Translations under genes and position numbers: made by a program
Part shown: positions 1 through 8,678 of the stretch, piece by piece
How the letters are laid out: every line of letters starts with the position of its first letter
Numbering within the stretch: the first letter of the stretch is position 1
Source of the DNA: Mannheimia glucosida
GTDB lineage: Bacteria; Pseudomonadota; Gammaproteobacteria; Enterobacterales; Pasteurellaceae
Direction of reading: 5' to 3'
Length of the DNA stretch: 64,000 nucleotides
Assembly: GCF_046267875.1 (NCBI RefSeq)
Contig: NZ_CP176502.1
Location: forward strand, 558,001 to 622,000
The notes under the pieces: model-generated
Told to the model about the DNA's origin: nothing
What the model saw: only the letters and a program-made list of their open reading frames with translations
Database searches by the model: none

Positions 1-390
1 AGATTGGTAGTATTTGCCGTCACTGTTGATGCCGGAATCGATAAGCACCACCGGAATGCCACTCTCATAAGCTTTTTTCACCGCCGGCACTAATGCTACC
101 GGGTCTGAGGCGGCCAGTACGATGCCTGCCACGCCACGGTTTACTGCGTTATCCACCATATTCACTTGGGCGTCAATCGCTGTTTCGGCTTCCGGCCCTT
201 GGAAGGTGACTTTGTATTGTCCTCCAATATCTTTGCCGGCAGTTTCAGCCCCTTTACGCACGTTTTGCCAGAAGGTAGAGTTGGCAGATTTCACAATCAC
301 AGCGATTTCATCAGATTTTGCCATTGCACTGCCTGCAAATAAGGTTGATAAACCAAAGAGGGTCGCAGTAAATAATGCTGATTTTTTCAT
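1..390 (-). CDS. sugar ABC transporter substrate-binding protein (partial, N-terminal 130 residues)
   Basis: This is the amino-terminal part of a periplasmic sugar-binding protein of the ribose/galactose (RbsB-like, periplasmic-binding-protein-like I) family; the rest lies beyond the window edge. It opens with a typical signal peptide (MKKSALFTATLFGLSTLFAG, cleaved after AMA) and continues with a conserved ligand-pocket style region (VKSANSTFWQNVRKGAE, then ETAIDAQVNMVDNAV and GIVLAASDP). An AGGAG ribosome site lies just upstream of the ATG at 390. It starts 23 bases after the permease stop, so it is the last visible gene of the fucose operon and probably presents L-fucose or a related sugar to the permease. 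The substrate is inferred from context only. Confidence 0.85.
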   Translation of the reverse strand, partial: MKKSALFTATLFGLSTLFAGSAMAKSDEIAVIVKSANSTFWQNVRKGAETAGKDIGGQYKVTFQGPEAETAIDAQVNMVDNAVNRGVAGIVLAASDPVALVPAVKKAYESGIPVVLIDSGINSDGKYYQS

Positions 391-413
391 TTTAATTCTC
401 CTTTAAGAGTGGA

Positions 414-1412
414 TTATTTTTTACCGGCTTTTTTGGATTGGCGGAGCTGGTCGAGAGAGACCGCCACGATAATCACAAGCCCGATGACAATCATTTGAAC
501 AAATGAAGAAACGCCATTCATATTCAAACCATTACGGAGTACCCCGATAATGAATGACCCGATGAGTGTGCCGGGGATAGTACCCACACCGCCCATAAGC
601 GATGTGCCGCCCACCACAGCACTGGCAATCGCATCCAGCTCGTAAGAGACCCCTCCGTTTGGCTGGGCGGTGACGAGACGGGAAGCGAGGATAACGCCGG
701 TTAAACCAGAGAGTAAACCGCTGGCAACATAGGCATAAATTTTGACGAGATTGGTTTTAATACCGGATAAGCGAGCGGCTTCTTCGTTTGAACCAATCGC
801 ATATAAATAGCGTCCGACTTTCAGCTTAGAGAGAGCAAAAGTGAACAGAATGGTGATGAAGATCATAATGATGACAGGGTATGGAATACCGGCAAACACC
901 ACTTTCGGCAAGCCGTTTGCCCCTTCTTCTACAATCTTAAACAATGCACCGTTACCAAGATTAGCGAAGGATTCCGGCATTCCGGAAACCGGTGCGGCAT
1001 TGGTAACATACAGTGCCAAACCACGGGCAACCATCATCATTCCAAGGGTGGCAATAAACGGAGGCAGTTTCATTCGGGTGACTAAAATACCGTTGATTAA
1101 GCCACAAATGCCGCCAACCAAAATCCCCAAAATCATACCGAGCGGTACCGGCACGCCGGCATTGACAATCATCGCCGCTGCCACACCGGAGAGTGCTACC
1201 ACCGAACCGGTACTTAAATCAATCCCGCCGGTTAAGATCACACAGGTTGCCCCGATACCGATTAACGCAATGGTAGAGGTTTGTAGCCCTACTGTCATAA
1301 TATTATTGGAGGTAAAGAAGTATTCATTGGTAACGCTGAAAAAGATGATTAATAGTACTAAGCCAGCTAATGCGGCCATTTTGCGTAACATTTCTTTTTG
1401 TTTTTCATTCAT
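414..1412 (-). CDS. sugar ABC transporter permease, RbsC/AraH family
   Basis: The 332-residue protein is a polytopic inner-membrane permease of the ribose-type ABC importers. It has repeated hydrophobic segments and the family signatures GGIDLSTGSVVALSG near residue 62 and LDAIASAVVGGTSLMGGVGT near residue 260. Its ATG overlaps the stop codon of the upstream ATPase gene (ATGA-type overlap), which implies translational coupling. With the ATPase and the partial binding protein it forms one importer placed inside the fucose operon, so it probably brings in L-fucose. Substrate specificity cannot be read from the sequence. Confidence 0.9.
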   Translation of the reverse strand: MNEKQKEMLRKMAALAGLVLLIIFFSVTNEYFFTSNNIMTVGLQTSTIALIGIGATCVILTGGIDLSTGSVVALSGVAAAMIVNAGVPVPLGMILGILVGGICGLINGILVTRMKLPPFIATLGMMMVARGLALYVTNAAPVSGMPESFANLGNGALFKIVEEGANGLPKVVFAGIPYPVIIMIFITILFTFALSKLKVGRYLYAIGSNEEAARLSGIKTNLVKIYAYVASGLLSGLTGVILASRLVTAQPNGGVSYELDAIASAVVGGTSLMGGVGTIPGTLIGSFIIGVLRNGLNMNGVSSFVQMIVIGLVIIVAVSLDQLRQSKKAGKK

Positions 1413-2938
1413 TTTTCCACCCCATATTCACGAGCAAACATATTTTTAACACCGGTTGCATAATGCATAATTTCTTCTTGATTGGTTTTTTTCGTCTCCA
1501 GCATCCCTGTCATTCTGCCTTCACGCATCACAATGATACGGTCGGAAACCCCTAACACTTCAGGTAATTCGGAGGAGATGACGATAACGCCTACACCATT
1601 GGCAGCAAGTTCATCGAGCAGTTGGTAGATGGCATATTTTGCCCCCACATCAATCCCTCGAGTCGGCTCATCAAAAATCATCACTTTTGCTTCACGGAAT
1701 AACCATTTCCCAATCACCACTTTTTGTTGGTTGCCCCCACTTAAATTTTGCACTTTCTGTTCAATGGTTGGGGTTTTGATCTCCATTTTGCCAATGAAGG
1801 TTTTTGAGGCTTTTTCTTCTTCCTCATAAGAAATCACGCCCATCGCATTGGCAACTTTATCCATAGAAGCCATCGTAATGTTTTCACGAATCGACATTCT
1901 TACCGCAACACCATTGAGCTTGCGGTCTTCCGACAAATAGGCAATGCCGGCTTTAATAGCATCACTTGGATCTTTAATGCTGACTTTGTGGTCGTGGACA
2001 AAAATCTCGCCACCGTCAAGCGGGTCTGCCCCAAAGATGGCTCGAGCCAGTTCGGTGCGTTTTGCCCCCACCAAGCCGGTAATGCCGAGAATTTCCCCTT
2101 TACGTAAGTCAAAGTTCAATGGTTCAAACACTCCCTTACGTTCAGCATTCATAATCGAGAGGATGATGTCGTTTGTCACCACAGCGGTTTTTGGTGGGAA
2201 ATGGTTATCCAATGAACGCCCAACCATTTTGGTAATGATCTCATCCATCGTGATTTCATTGAATTTATGGTTAGAGACATAAGTGCCGTCACGGAAAATC
2301 GTAATATGGTTACAGATGCGTTTTAGCTCTTCCATACGGTGAGAGATATAGACAATGCTCACCCCTTTGGCACGCAATCTATCGACTAACTCAAACAATT
2401 TATCAATCTCTTTTTCGGTCAGGGCAGAGGTAGGTTCGTCCATAATCAACACTTCCACATCAAATGAAAGGGCTTTGGCAATTTCTACCATCTGTTGTTT
2501 TGCCACCGACAACATTCTCACTTCATCGTTTGGATCAACATCAATCTCAAAGAAATTCAGCAATTTAGCCGATTCTTCCACCATTTTGTCTTTATCCACT
2601 AAACCGTGTTTGAGTGGCTCACGGGCGAAGAAAATATTCTCTGCCACCGTTAAATGGGGAATGAGGTTCAGTTCTTGGAAAATCATACTAATGCCCGCTT
2701 TTTGTGCCTCTAATACCGACTCAAAGCGAACAGGCTGACCTTTATATATGATTTCACCTTCATCGGCTTGATATACGCCCAGCAAGCATTTCATCAAGGT
2801 GGATTTGCCAGCACCGTTTTCTCCCATTAATGCGTGAACTTCGCCCTTACGCAGCGTAAGCTCAACACCTTTTAACGCATTGACCCCCGCAAAGGATTTA
2901 CTGATGTTTTTCATCGTGAGTATTACTTCATTTTGCAT
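1409..2938 (-). CDS. sugar ABC transporter ATP-binding protein, RbsA-like with two nucleotide-binding domains
   Basis: The 509-residue protein carries two fused ABC ATPase domains, as in RbsA, MglA and XylG. The N-terminal domain has a Walker A motif (GENGAGKST, about residues 39-47), a degenerate signature (LSVAKQQM) and Walker B (VLIMDEPTSAL). The C-terminal domain has the ABC signature LSGGNQQK and Walker B (VMIFDEPTRGID), but no canonical Walker A (GLVGAKRTE), which is usual for this family. It starts 61 bases downstream of fucA and overlaps the permease by 4 bases. It energises the importer that seems to serve the fuc pathway. Confidence 0.92.
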   Translation of the reverse strand: MQNEVILTMKNISKSFAGVNALKGVELTLRKGEVHALMGENGAGKSTLMKCLLGVYQADEGEIIYKGQPVRFESVLEAQKAGISMIFQELNLIPHLTVAENIFFAREPLKHGLVDKDKMVEESAKLLNFFEIDVDPNDEVRMLSVAKQQMVEIAKALSFDVEVLIMDEPTSALTEKEIDKLFELVDRLRAKGVSIVYISHRMEELKRICNHITIFRDGTYVSNHKFNEITMDEIITKMVGRSLDNHFPPKTAVVTNDIILSIMNAERKGVFEPLNFDLRKGEILGITGLVGAKRTELARAIFGADPLDGGEIFVHDHKVSIKDPSDAIKAGIAYLSEDRKLNGVAVRMSIRENITMASMDKVANAMGVISYEEEEKASKTFIGKMEIKTPTIEQKVQNLSGGNQQKVVIGKWLFREAKVMIFDEPTRGIDVGAKYAIYQLLDELAANGVGVIVISSELPEVLGVSDRIIVMREGRMTGMLETKKTNQEEIMHYATGVKNMFAREYGVEK

Positions 2939-2999
2939 ACTGCACTCCGTTTGTAAAAATTTTAAGAAATATCACCGCTTGTATGTTATTTATGGCAGG

Positions 3000-3653
3000 C
3001 TATTGTTCGCCTTCCACCCAAGAACCGTAGGATTTAAATTTTTCTAATACGATATCCATTTGTGCTTTATCTAAGGTTGGAATTGTTTTTCCGCTTGCCA
3101 ATAGTTTCAAATACCACTCAGCAATCACTTCAACCTCGTGGGCGATGCCAAGTGCTTTGTCGAGGGTTTTATCTGCGGTGATTAAGCCGTGGTGAGCGAG
3201 TAAAATTGCTTTGCTGTGTTTAATGCCTTCACGCACATAGTCGGCTAATTGGTGAGTGCCGAAAGGAGCATAAGGCACGCAAGGAATATAATTGGTTCCG
3301 GTGCAGGCGATCATATAGTGAATGGCAGGGATAGGTTCGCCTAAAATAGACACTGCGGCACAGTTTTTCGCGTGATTATGAACTACCGCATTGAGTTCCG
3401 GACGGGCTTCATACACCGCTAAATGGAATTGCCATTCGCTTGAAGGGAGTTTACCCTCTTCGTGTTTGCCGTTGGCATTGACGAACACAATCGAATCTTC
3501 TGTCATTTCTTCATAAGGTGTGCCGGTTGGGGTAATCAGCATACCGTCTTGGTAACGTACACTCACATTCCCTGCCGTGCCTTGGTTTAACCCGAGTCGG
3601 GTCATTTCCAAGCAGGTGTCAATAATTTGTATTGAGAGTTGCTGTCTGTTCAT
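3000..3653 (-). CDS. fucA: L-fuculose-1-phosphate aldolase
   Basis: The 217-residue protein is a class II (zinc) aldolase that splits L-fuculose 1-phosphate into dihydroxyacetone phosphate and L-lactaldehyde. The expected active-site residues are present at the same numbering as in E. coli FucA: Glu73 (SSEW), zinc ligands His92 and His94 (VHNHA), and His155 (LLAHHG). A good AGGAG ribosome site precedes the ATG. It lies 58 bases downstream of fucU. No fucO (lactaldehyde reductase) is visible in the window, so lactaldehyde must be handled by genes elsewhere. Confidence 0.96.
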   Translation of the reverse strand: MNRQQLSIQIIDTCLEMTRLGLNQGTAGNVSVRYQDGMLITPTGTPYEEMTEDSIVFVNANGKHEEGKLPSSEWQFHLAVYEARPELNAVVHNHAKNCAAVSILGEPIPAIHYMIACTGTNYIPCVPYAPFGTHQLADYVREGIKHSKAILLAHHGLITADKTLDKALGIAHEVEVIAEWYLKLLASGKTIPTLDKAQMDIVLEKFKSYGSWVEGEQ

Positions 3654-3711
3654 TTTGAACTCCTTTTAATTTGTAAAAAAATTTGCTTTTTTGACCGCTT
3701 GTAATTGGTCA

Positions 3712-4146
3712 TTAAGGCACCGGCGTGACGCCTTTTTTGATAATAATATTGCCGTATTTGGCAAGTTCGCCGGTGATGACCACCGCATAAGCCGATTTTG
3801 CACGTTCATAGAAAGCAAAGCGTTCTACCCGTTCTACTTTGGGGGTTGAGCCAATGACTTTTTTAATCGCATTGAGATAACGCTCTTCCACCGTTGGGTC
3901 TAAGCTATCGCCTGCCACCGCTTGCATCATCGCCAGTGGGGCTTCCACGTATTGGTCAAACTCAAATAGAGCAGAAATACCTTCTAATAAGGTTGCAACA
4001 CTTAAACCATCTGCTCGAATCACTTTTGAATGGAGAGAATGGGCAGGGAAGTGGGCGTCAGAAAGCACCAATTCATCGCCGTGTCCCATTTCGGCTAAGA
4101 TTTTTAATAATTCAGGTGAAATTGCCGGGTGAATACCTTTTAACAT
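3712..4146 (-). CDS. fucU: L-fucose mutarotase
   Basis: The 144-residue protein interconverts the alpha and beta anomers of L-fucose, feeding the isomerase. It matches the FucU/RbsD family closely at the N-terminus (ISPELLKILAEMGHGDE, then SDAHFPAHS), with the catalytic His22 in the GHGD motif and the RFAFYERAKSAYAVVITGE segment near the C-terminus. It begins 9 bases after the fucK stop with an AGGAG ribosome site, which indicates tight operon coupling. Confidence 0.96.
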   Translation of the reverse strand: MLKGIHPAISPELLKILAEMGHGDELVLSDAHFPAHSLHSKVIRADGLSVATLLEGISALFEFDQYVEAPLAMMQAVAGDSLDPTVEERYLNAIKKVIGSTPKVERVERFAFYERAKSAYAVVITGELAKYGNIIIKKGVTPVP

Positions 4147-4155
4147 TGCAAACTC

Positions 4156-5589
4156 CTATTGGTAAAACACGCTATTTTCTGATGGATTGATCCGTTTTAC
4201 ATTGGGCTTCATTGCTCGTTGAGCCGCATTCGGGCTTTCAAAAATGCCGGCTCCGGCAAAGGTGAACATTGCTGCACCTAATACCGTACTTTCCGGAAAA
4301 TCCACCACATCAATCGGGCGGTTTAGCACATCGGCACGGATTTGGTTCCATAACGCATTTTTAGAGCCGCCACCTACGCAAATTAGGCTTTCTGCATTAA
4401 AGTGACCGACTTGTTCTAACACGTCTAATCCGGCTTTTAATTGATATGCCATATATTCCAACGCCGCACGGTAAATTTCAGCACGGGAGCTGTGCATTGA
4501 CAGCCCGAGAATCGAGCCGGTTTGACCTGTTGTGCCATCAAAATTGCCGACTAATTTCACACCGTTAGCCCCTGCCGGCACGGCTTGTGCTTCTTCAATC
4601 ATTGTGCGGTAATAGTCTGGTGTATTGGCAACGTCAGCAAAGAAGCGTTTGCCAAACCATTCCACTACTCCCGAGGCGACCCATTGCACACCCGGGTTGA
4701 AGTAGCCCGATTGGCTGTCAAACTCAATGGTTAAGCCGTGTTGCACAAATTGCCATTCGGGTTTCGCTCGTGGAGTGCGAGCCATTAAAATTTCCCAAGT
4801 GCCGGAGCTTAAAACCGGTTGGTTGTAGCCTGCACCGGAGCCGAAAATCGCAAATTGGGTATCGTGTCCGCAAGAAATCACGGGAATTTGACCGCTTACA
4901 CCGAAGGTTTCGGCAAGTTCCGGCGTTAAGTAACCCACTACCTCACCGGCACTTTTCATCGGTGGGAAATGGCTCTCGTTTAACCCCAGCAATGCCAGCA
5001 CCTCACTATCCCAATGGTCATTTTCAATATTTGTCATCATTGATGTACCAGCCATTGTGCGGTCTGTGGTCTGCACTCCCGTCAGGCGGTAAGTCAGCAT
5101 AGATGAGATAAATAAGAAACTGTGAGCTTGTTGGTAAATTTCCGGTTTGTTTTCTTTCAGCCACAATAATTTAAACAGCGTGTTAAAGCTGTAATGCCCG
5201 ACCCCGTTGCGGCGATAGAGAGCTTCTACGTCAAGATAGCCGGGGAGGTTTTCCATCATCGGTAAGGTTCTCGGGCATTTCCACGAAATAATCGGATAGA
5301 GCTGTTTGCCGTGTTGATCGAATAACGTACCGTCCACGCCAAAGGTGGTTACGGAAATCCCCACAATTTCTTGACGTTGTTGTTCTGAAAGTTGAGATAA
5401 TGTTTGTTTGGCACAGGTCATTAATTTCGACCAAATTTCCTCCATATCCCAAATATGGAACTCGGGGTTTTCCGCATCAGGTTGCGTGTTATTCGGTAAG
5501 TGATGTGCCGCCACAATTTCACCCGCTTGATTAATCGCAATCGTGCGAAGGTTAGTGGCACCACAGTCGAAGATAAGGGCGATAGACAT
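4156..5589 (-). CDS. fucK: L-fuculokinase
   Basis: This 477-residue FGGY-family kinase phosphorylates L-fuculose at the expense of ATP. It has the N-terminal phosphate-binding motif (FDCGATNLRT), the central catalytic aspartate region (SCGHDTQFAIFGSG), and the C-terminal nucleotide-binding motif (ICVGGGSKNALWNQI). Its length matches E. coli and Haemophilus FucK. A 93-base gap separates it from fucI; that gap is filled by a palindromic repeat, which may alter fucK expression relative to fucI. The strong site AAGGGG precedes the ATG. Confidence 0.95.
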   Translation of the reverse strand: MSIALIFDCGATNLRTIAINQAGEIVAAHHLPNNTQPDAENPEFHIWDMEEIWSKLMTCAKQTLSQLSEQQRQEIVGISVTTFGVDGTLFDQHGKQLYPIISWKCPRTLPMMENLPGYLDVEALYRRNGVGHYSFNTLFKLLWLKENKPEIYQQAHSFLFISSMLTYRLTGVQTTDRTMAGTSMMTNIENDHWDSEVLALLGLNESHFPPMKSAGEVVGYLTPELAETFGVSGQIPVISCGHDTQFAIFGSGAGYNQPVLSSGTWEILMARTPRAKPEWQFVQHGLTIEFDSQSGYFNPGVQWVASGVVEWFGKRFFADVANTPDYYRTMIEEAQAVPAGANGVKLVGNFDGTTGQTGSILGLSMHSSRAEIYRAALEYMAYQLKAGLDVLEQVGHFNAESLICVGGGSKNALWNQIRADVLNRPIDVVDFPESTVLGAAMFTFAGAGIFESPNAAQRAMKPNVKRINPSENSVFYQ

Positions 5590-5608
5590 AGGTTTTCCCC
5601 TTGTTTGT

Positions 5609-5670
5609 AGGGTGCATTTGCCAACGCACCACGCTTTACGTTGAACGGTGCGTTAGCAAACGCACCCTAC
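5609..5670. repeat. palindromic repeat between fucI and fucK
   Basis: The left arm TAGGGTGCATTTGCCAACGC (5609 onward) is matched by the inverted right arm beginning GGTGCGTTAGCAAACGCACC at 5646, with a short AT-rich centre, so the whole piece can fold into one long imperfect hairpin. It fills almost the whole fucI-fucK junction. It looks like a REP/MITE-type intergenic element rather than a terminator, because no T-run follows on either strand. Confidence 0.75.
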
Positions 5671-5682
5671 ATAAGCATTATA

Positions 5683-7449
5683 TTATTTATACAGCGGGCC
5701 AAAATTCGCACAAGCACGGTAGTCTTGACCTTCTTTGTCTTGACCGAAACCGTTCCACGCACTTGGGCGGAATACGTCTTTATCTTCCACGTTGTGCATA
5801 CAAACCGGAATGCGGAGCATTGAAGCGAGGGTAATTAAGTCTGCCCCAACGTGTCCGAAGGTTGCCACACAGTGGTTTGCCCCCCAGTTCGCCATTACGC
5901 TATACACATCGGTAAATGCCCCTTTTCCGGTTAAGCGAGGTACGAACCAAGTGGTCGGCCAGGTTTCGTTAGTGCGTTTGTTTAAAATCTCGTGTACGTT
6001 TTCCGGCAAGTCGATAGACCAACCTTCGGCAATTTGTAAAACCGGCCCGATACCTTTGATCAGGTTGATTCGGTGCATCGTAAACGGCATTCCGCCTTTG
6101 GTTAAGAATTGGGAAGACAAGCCACCGCCACGGAAATATTCGTGAACCGCCGGACACCAACGGGTGTGTTCTAAACAGCGTTTTCCGTCTTCTTCGGTCA
6201 CTTCCCAAGCCGGTTTAATAGTTGGTTTGCCTGCTCTATCGGTATGCTGACCTGTTCCGTCTAACGCCGCAGAGCCGGAGTTGATTAAGTGGATAAAACC
6301 GCTTTTCGGACGCCAGCCGGTGACACGTTCTACCGAGTCTTCGCTCCAGTATGTCCGCACATCGGCAAAGATTTGTGCCTGACCGGTTAATAAATTACCG
6401 AACAACATATTCACGCCATTTAAGCTGTCGTTTTCAGTTGCCATAATGTATGGTGCGCGAACGCCGTTCCAGTCATAGGTAGAATTAAGAGTGGCTTCCA
6501 TAAAATCACCGTTTGGCAAATGGTCTGTCCATTGGCGTTGCCCTTGGAAACCGGCAGCAATTGCATTATGCCCTAAGGCTTCTTCACCATAGCCTAGCTC
6601 TGCCAAGCGAGGATTACCCACCATTAAATCACGGGCAATCATGGTCATTTTCACCACGTCTTCCCAGAGTTTTTCACGCTCTTCCGGGTTACGCTGATTT
6701 TCCGGTGCGTTGACATCAATGCCTTCTTTGCAATAGGTTTTCACCCAGCTCATTGCTAATTTAAATTCTTCGGCATCGTAAATGTGGCGATCTAAACGGC
6801 GTTTAATTTCGGTCATATCCACATATTCGTTACGCATACCCAAATATTCTTGGAAGAATTGTTGGTTTACGATAGAACCAGCAATCCCCATTGAAACAGA
6901 GCCGATAGATAAATAAGACTTGCCACGCAAGGTCGCCACCGCAAGACCAGCACGGGCAAAGCGGAGTAATTTTTCACGCACATCGTCTGGAATAGATTGA
7001 TCGTCCGCTTCTTGCACTTCCGTGCCGTAAATCGAGAATGCCGGCAAGCCAAGTTGGCTATGGCCTGCAAGAGAGGCTGCTAAATAGACCGCTCCCGGGC
7101 GTTCGGTGCCGTTAAAGCCCCAAATCGCTTTCGGCATATGCGGGTCCATATCAATGGTTTCAGAGCCGTAACACCAGCAAGGGGTTACGGTAATCACTGC
7201 ACCCACATTTTCACGCTTAAATTTTTCTGCACAGGCAGCGGCTTCGGCAACGCCACCAATGGTTGAATCGGCAATCACGCATTCCACAAATTCACCGTTT
7301 GGGTGGCGGATTTCCGATTGCAATAAATTCGCTACGGCTTTCGCCATATTCATGGTTTGTTCTTCTAGGGATTCACGCACGCCTAAACGGCGACCGTCAA
7401 TGGTCGGGCGGATACCAATTTTTACTGGAGTTGATTTGAGAGTTGTCAT
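5683..7449 (-). CDS. fucI: L-fucose isomerase
   Basis: The 588-residue enzyme converts L-fucose to L-fuculose and needs manganese. It aligns over its full length with E. coli FucI as I recall it (for example IGIRPTIDGRRLGVRESLEE, VTPCWCYGSETIDMDP). The metal and catalytic residues are in place: Glu in TENDSLNG, Asp in FADVRTYW and His in FGHVGAD. The ATG at 7449 has an AGGAG site nine bases upstream. It is the first gene of the fucIKUA-ABC operon and has a perfect CRP palindrome about 100 bases upstream. Confidence 0.97.
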   Translation of the reverse strand: MTTLKSTPVKIGIRPTIDGRRLGVRESLEEQTMNMAKAVANLLQSEIRHPNGEFVECVIADSTIGGVAEAAACAEKFKRENVGAVITVTPCWCYGSETIDMDPHMPKAIWGFNGTERPGAVYLAASLAGHSQLGLPAFSIYGTEVQEADDQSIPDDVREKLLRFARAGLAVATLRGKSYLSIGSVSMGIAGSIVNQQFFQEYLGMRNEYVDMTEIKRRLDRHIYDAEEFKLAMSWVKTYCKEGIDVNAPENQRNPEEREKLWEDVVKMTMIARDLMVGNPRLAELGYGEEALGHNAIAAGFQGQRQWTDHLPNGDFMEATLNSTYDWNGVRAPYIMATENDSLNGVNMLFGNLLTGQAQIFADVRTYWSEDSVERVTGWRPKSGFIHLINSGSAALDGTGQHTDRAGKPTIKPAWEVTEEDGKRCLEHTRWCPAVHEYFRGGGLSSQFLTKGGMPFTMHRINLIKGIGPVLQIAEGWSIDLPENVHEILNKRTNETWPTTWFVPRLTGKGAFTDVYSVMANWGANHCVATFGHVGADLITLASMLRIPVCMHNVEDKDVFRPSAWNGFGQDKEGQDYRACANFGPLYK

Positions 7450-7546
7450 AGCGGGTTCTCCTGATTGGTTAAAAAATTTGCTTGCGGAATTTATTATGCA
7501 TACACAATAAGTGTTATGAATAAAAATACGAAATTAGTTTAAAAAT

Positions 7547-7562
7547 TGTGAATATGATCACA
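7547..7562. promoter_or_regulatory. CRP-cAMP binding site upstream of fucI
   Basis: TGTGA-ATATGA-TCACA is a perfect match to the CRP half-sites. It sits about 100 bases upstream of fucI, between that gene and the fucR terminator, so it probably activates the fuc operon when preferred sugars are absent. Confidence 0.8.
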
Positions 7563-7587
7563 AAAATGATAGGTTTATTCAGAAAAC

Positions 7588-7637
7588 TGATGAAAAAAGA
7601 ATGCCCGATTTTGTCTTTTTTCTAACAAATCGGGCAT
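7588..7637 (-). terminator. rho-independent terminator after fucR
   Basis: A 12-bp stem (ATGCCCGATTTTGT pairing with ACAAATCGGGCAT) is followed on the minus strand by a T-rich run (TTCTTTTTTC). It lies just downstream of the fucR stop, which suggests fucR and fucI are separate transcription units although both read leftward. Confidence 0.8.
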
Positions 7638-7652
7638 ATTCACCGAGTAAAA

Positions 7653-8399
7653 TTAAAGAATGAGCTGAATGTGGTTCTCTAAGCAATAGCGTTGGAGTGT
7701 ATTAGAGGGCATTTGATTAACAAATAGTTTATCAATACAAGACAGTGCTTCCATTTGGATTAAATCTTTACGCTCGAACTTGCTATGGTCAACCAATAGA
7801 AAGACTTGTTTGCTGTTTGCGATCAGTTTCCGTTTAAATGAGATATTAATTTCATTCGATTCCCAAATCGAATAGTCTGCAATCCCGGTGCAAGAAATGA
7901 TCGCAATATCAATTTTTAAGCGAGACAGAAGTTGTTCTGAAAGTGGGCCATAAAACGCATCATATTTTTCCAAATAAATTCCGCCGGTAGCAATGGTTTT
8001 GATATGCGGTTTTTGGGAAAGGCTACGAATAATCCGCATAGAGCTACTCACCACCGTACAAGGGATATTGGGAAGCCGTTGAGCAACGTGCCAAGAGGTA
8101 GAACTTGCATCAAGAGCAATAACTGCTTCCGGTGGGAGGTGCAACAGAACATTCTCGGCAATATTGCGTTTTGCATCGCTATTGGTGCGTAACCGAGTAC
8201 TAAATGAACGTCCAATATCTTTTTTCTTATGGCTTACCGCTCCACCGTGAGTGCGGTGCAAAAGCCCGTTTTTATCTAGCTTGTTTAAATCACGCCGAAT
8301 AGTTTCAACTGAAACCGCACAATGTTCTGCCAATTCCTGTACACCGGCTTCATCAAATTGTTCCAAATAAGCGATGATTTGATTATGTCGTTGCTGCAT
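7653..8399 (-). CDS. fucR: DeoR-family transcriptional regulator of the fuc operon
   Basis: The 248-residue protein has an N-terminal winged helix-turn-helix of the DeoR type (residues about 6-60, with CAVSVETIRRDLNKLDKNG and the RTHGGA motif) and a C-terminal sugar-phosphate sensing domain (VIALDASSTSWHVA, IATGGIY, LLVDHSKF). It lies directly upstream of and co-directional with fucI, as in Haemophilus, so it most likely senses a fucose intermediate and regulates the operon. Whether it activates or represses cannot be told from sequence. Confidence 0.9.
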   Translation of the reverse strand: MQQRHNQIIAYLEQFDEAGVQELAEHCAVSVETIRRDLNKLDKNGLLHRTHGGAVSHKKKDIGRSFSTRLRTNSDAKRNIAENVLLHLPPEAVIALDASSTSWHVAQRLPNIPCTVVSSSMRIIRSLSQKPHIKTIATGGIYLEKYDAFYGPLSEQLLSRLKIDIAIISCTGIADYSIWESNEINISFKRKLIANSKQVFLLVDHSKFERKDLIQMEALSCIDKLFVNQMPSNTLQRYCLENHIQLIL

Positions 8400-8614
8400 A
8401 CACTTTCCTTAGTCAATTTTTGCCTAAATTTAACCGCTTGTGGCGCACCTGTCGAGTAAACAAATTTTGTTTTTAGACTGCGATCACATTTTGTTGTTAC
8501 AAGCGGTTATTTTTAGGGAACTTTTTGCAAAATTTGTAACTTATTTTGCAAAATTGGATTTCAGACTAATTGACAACCAATTTTAACTCTGTAAAATTCG
8601 CCTTGTTTTGGTGT

Positions 8615-8629
8615 TGAGAATTATTTTTA
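8615..8629. promoter_or_regulatory. possible Fur box upstream of the TonB receptor
   Basis: TGAGAATTATTTTTA matches 11 of the 14 defined positions of the 7-1-7 Fur consensus (TGATAAT-N-ATTATCA). It lies 50 bases upstream of the receptor start. The region is AT-rich, so chance resemblance is possible. Confidence 0.4.
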
Positions 8630-8678
8630 ATATCAAAATTGGTAATCCTCTTAAATAATTTACCTCAAGGAATAACAG

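Noticed and set aside
122..406. 94-residue plus-strand open frame at the left edge
   Set aside because: It is antisense to the signal-peptide-bearing sugar-binding protein, which has a proper ribosome site.
841..1449. 202-residue plus-strand open frame opposite the permease gene
   Set aside because: It is antisense to a clear ABC permease and its content (rich in Ile, Pro, Thr) is the usual shadow of a GC-biased membrane-protein gene.
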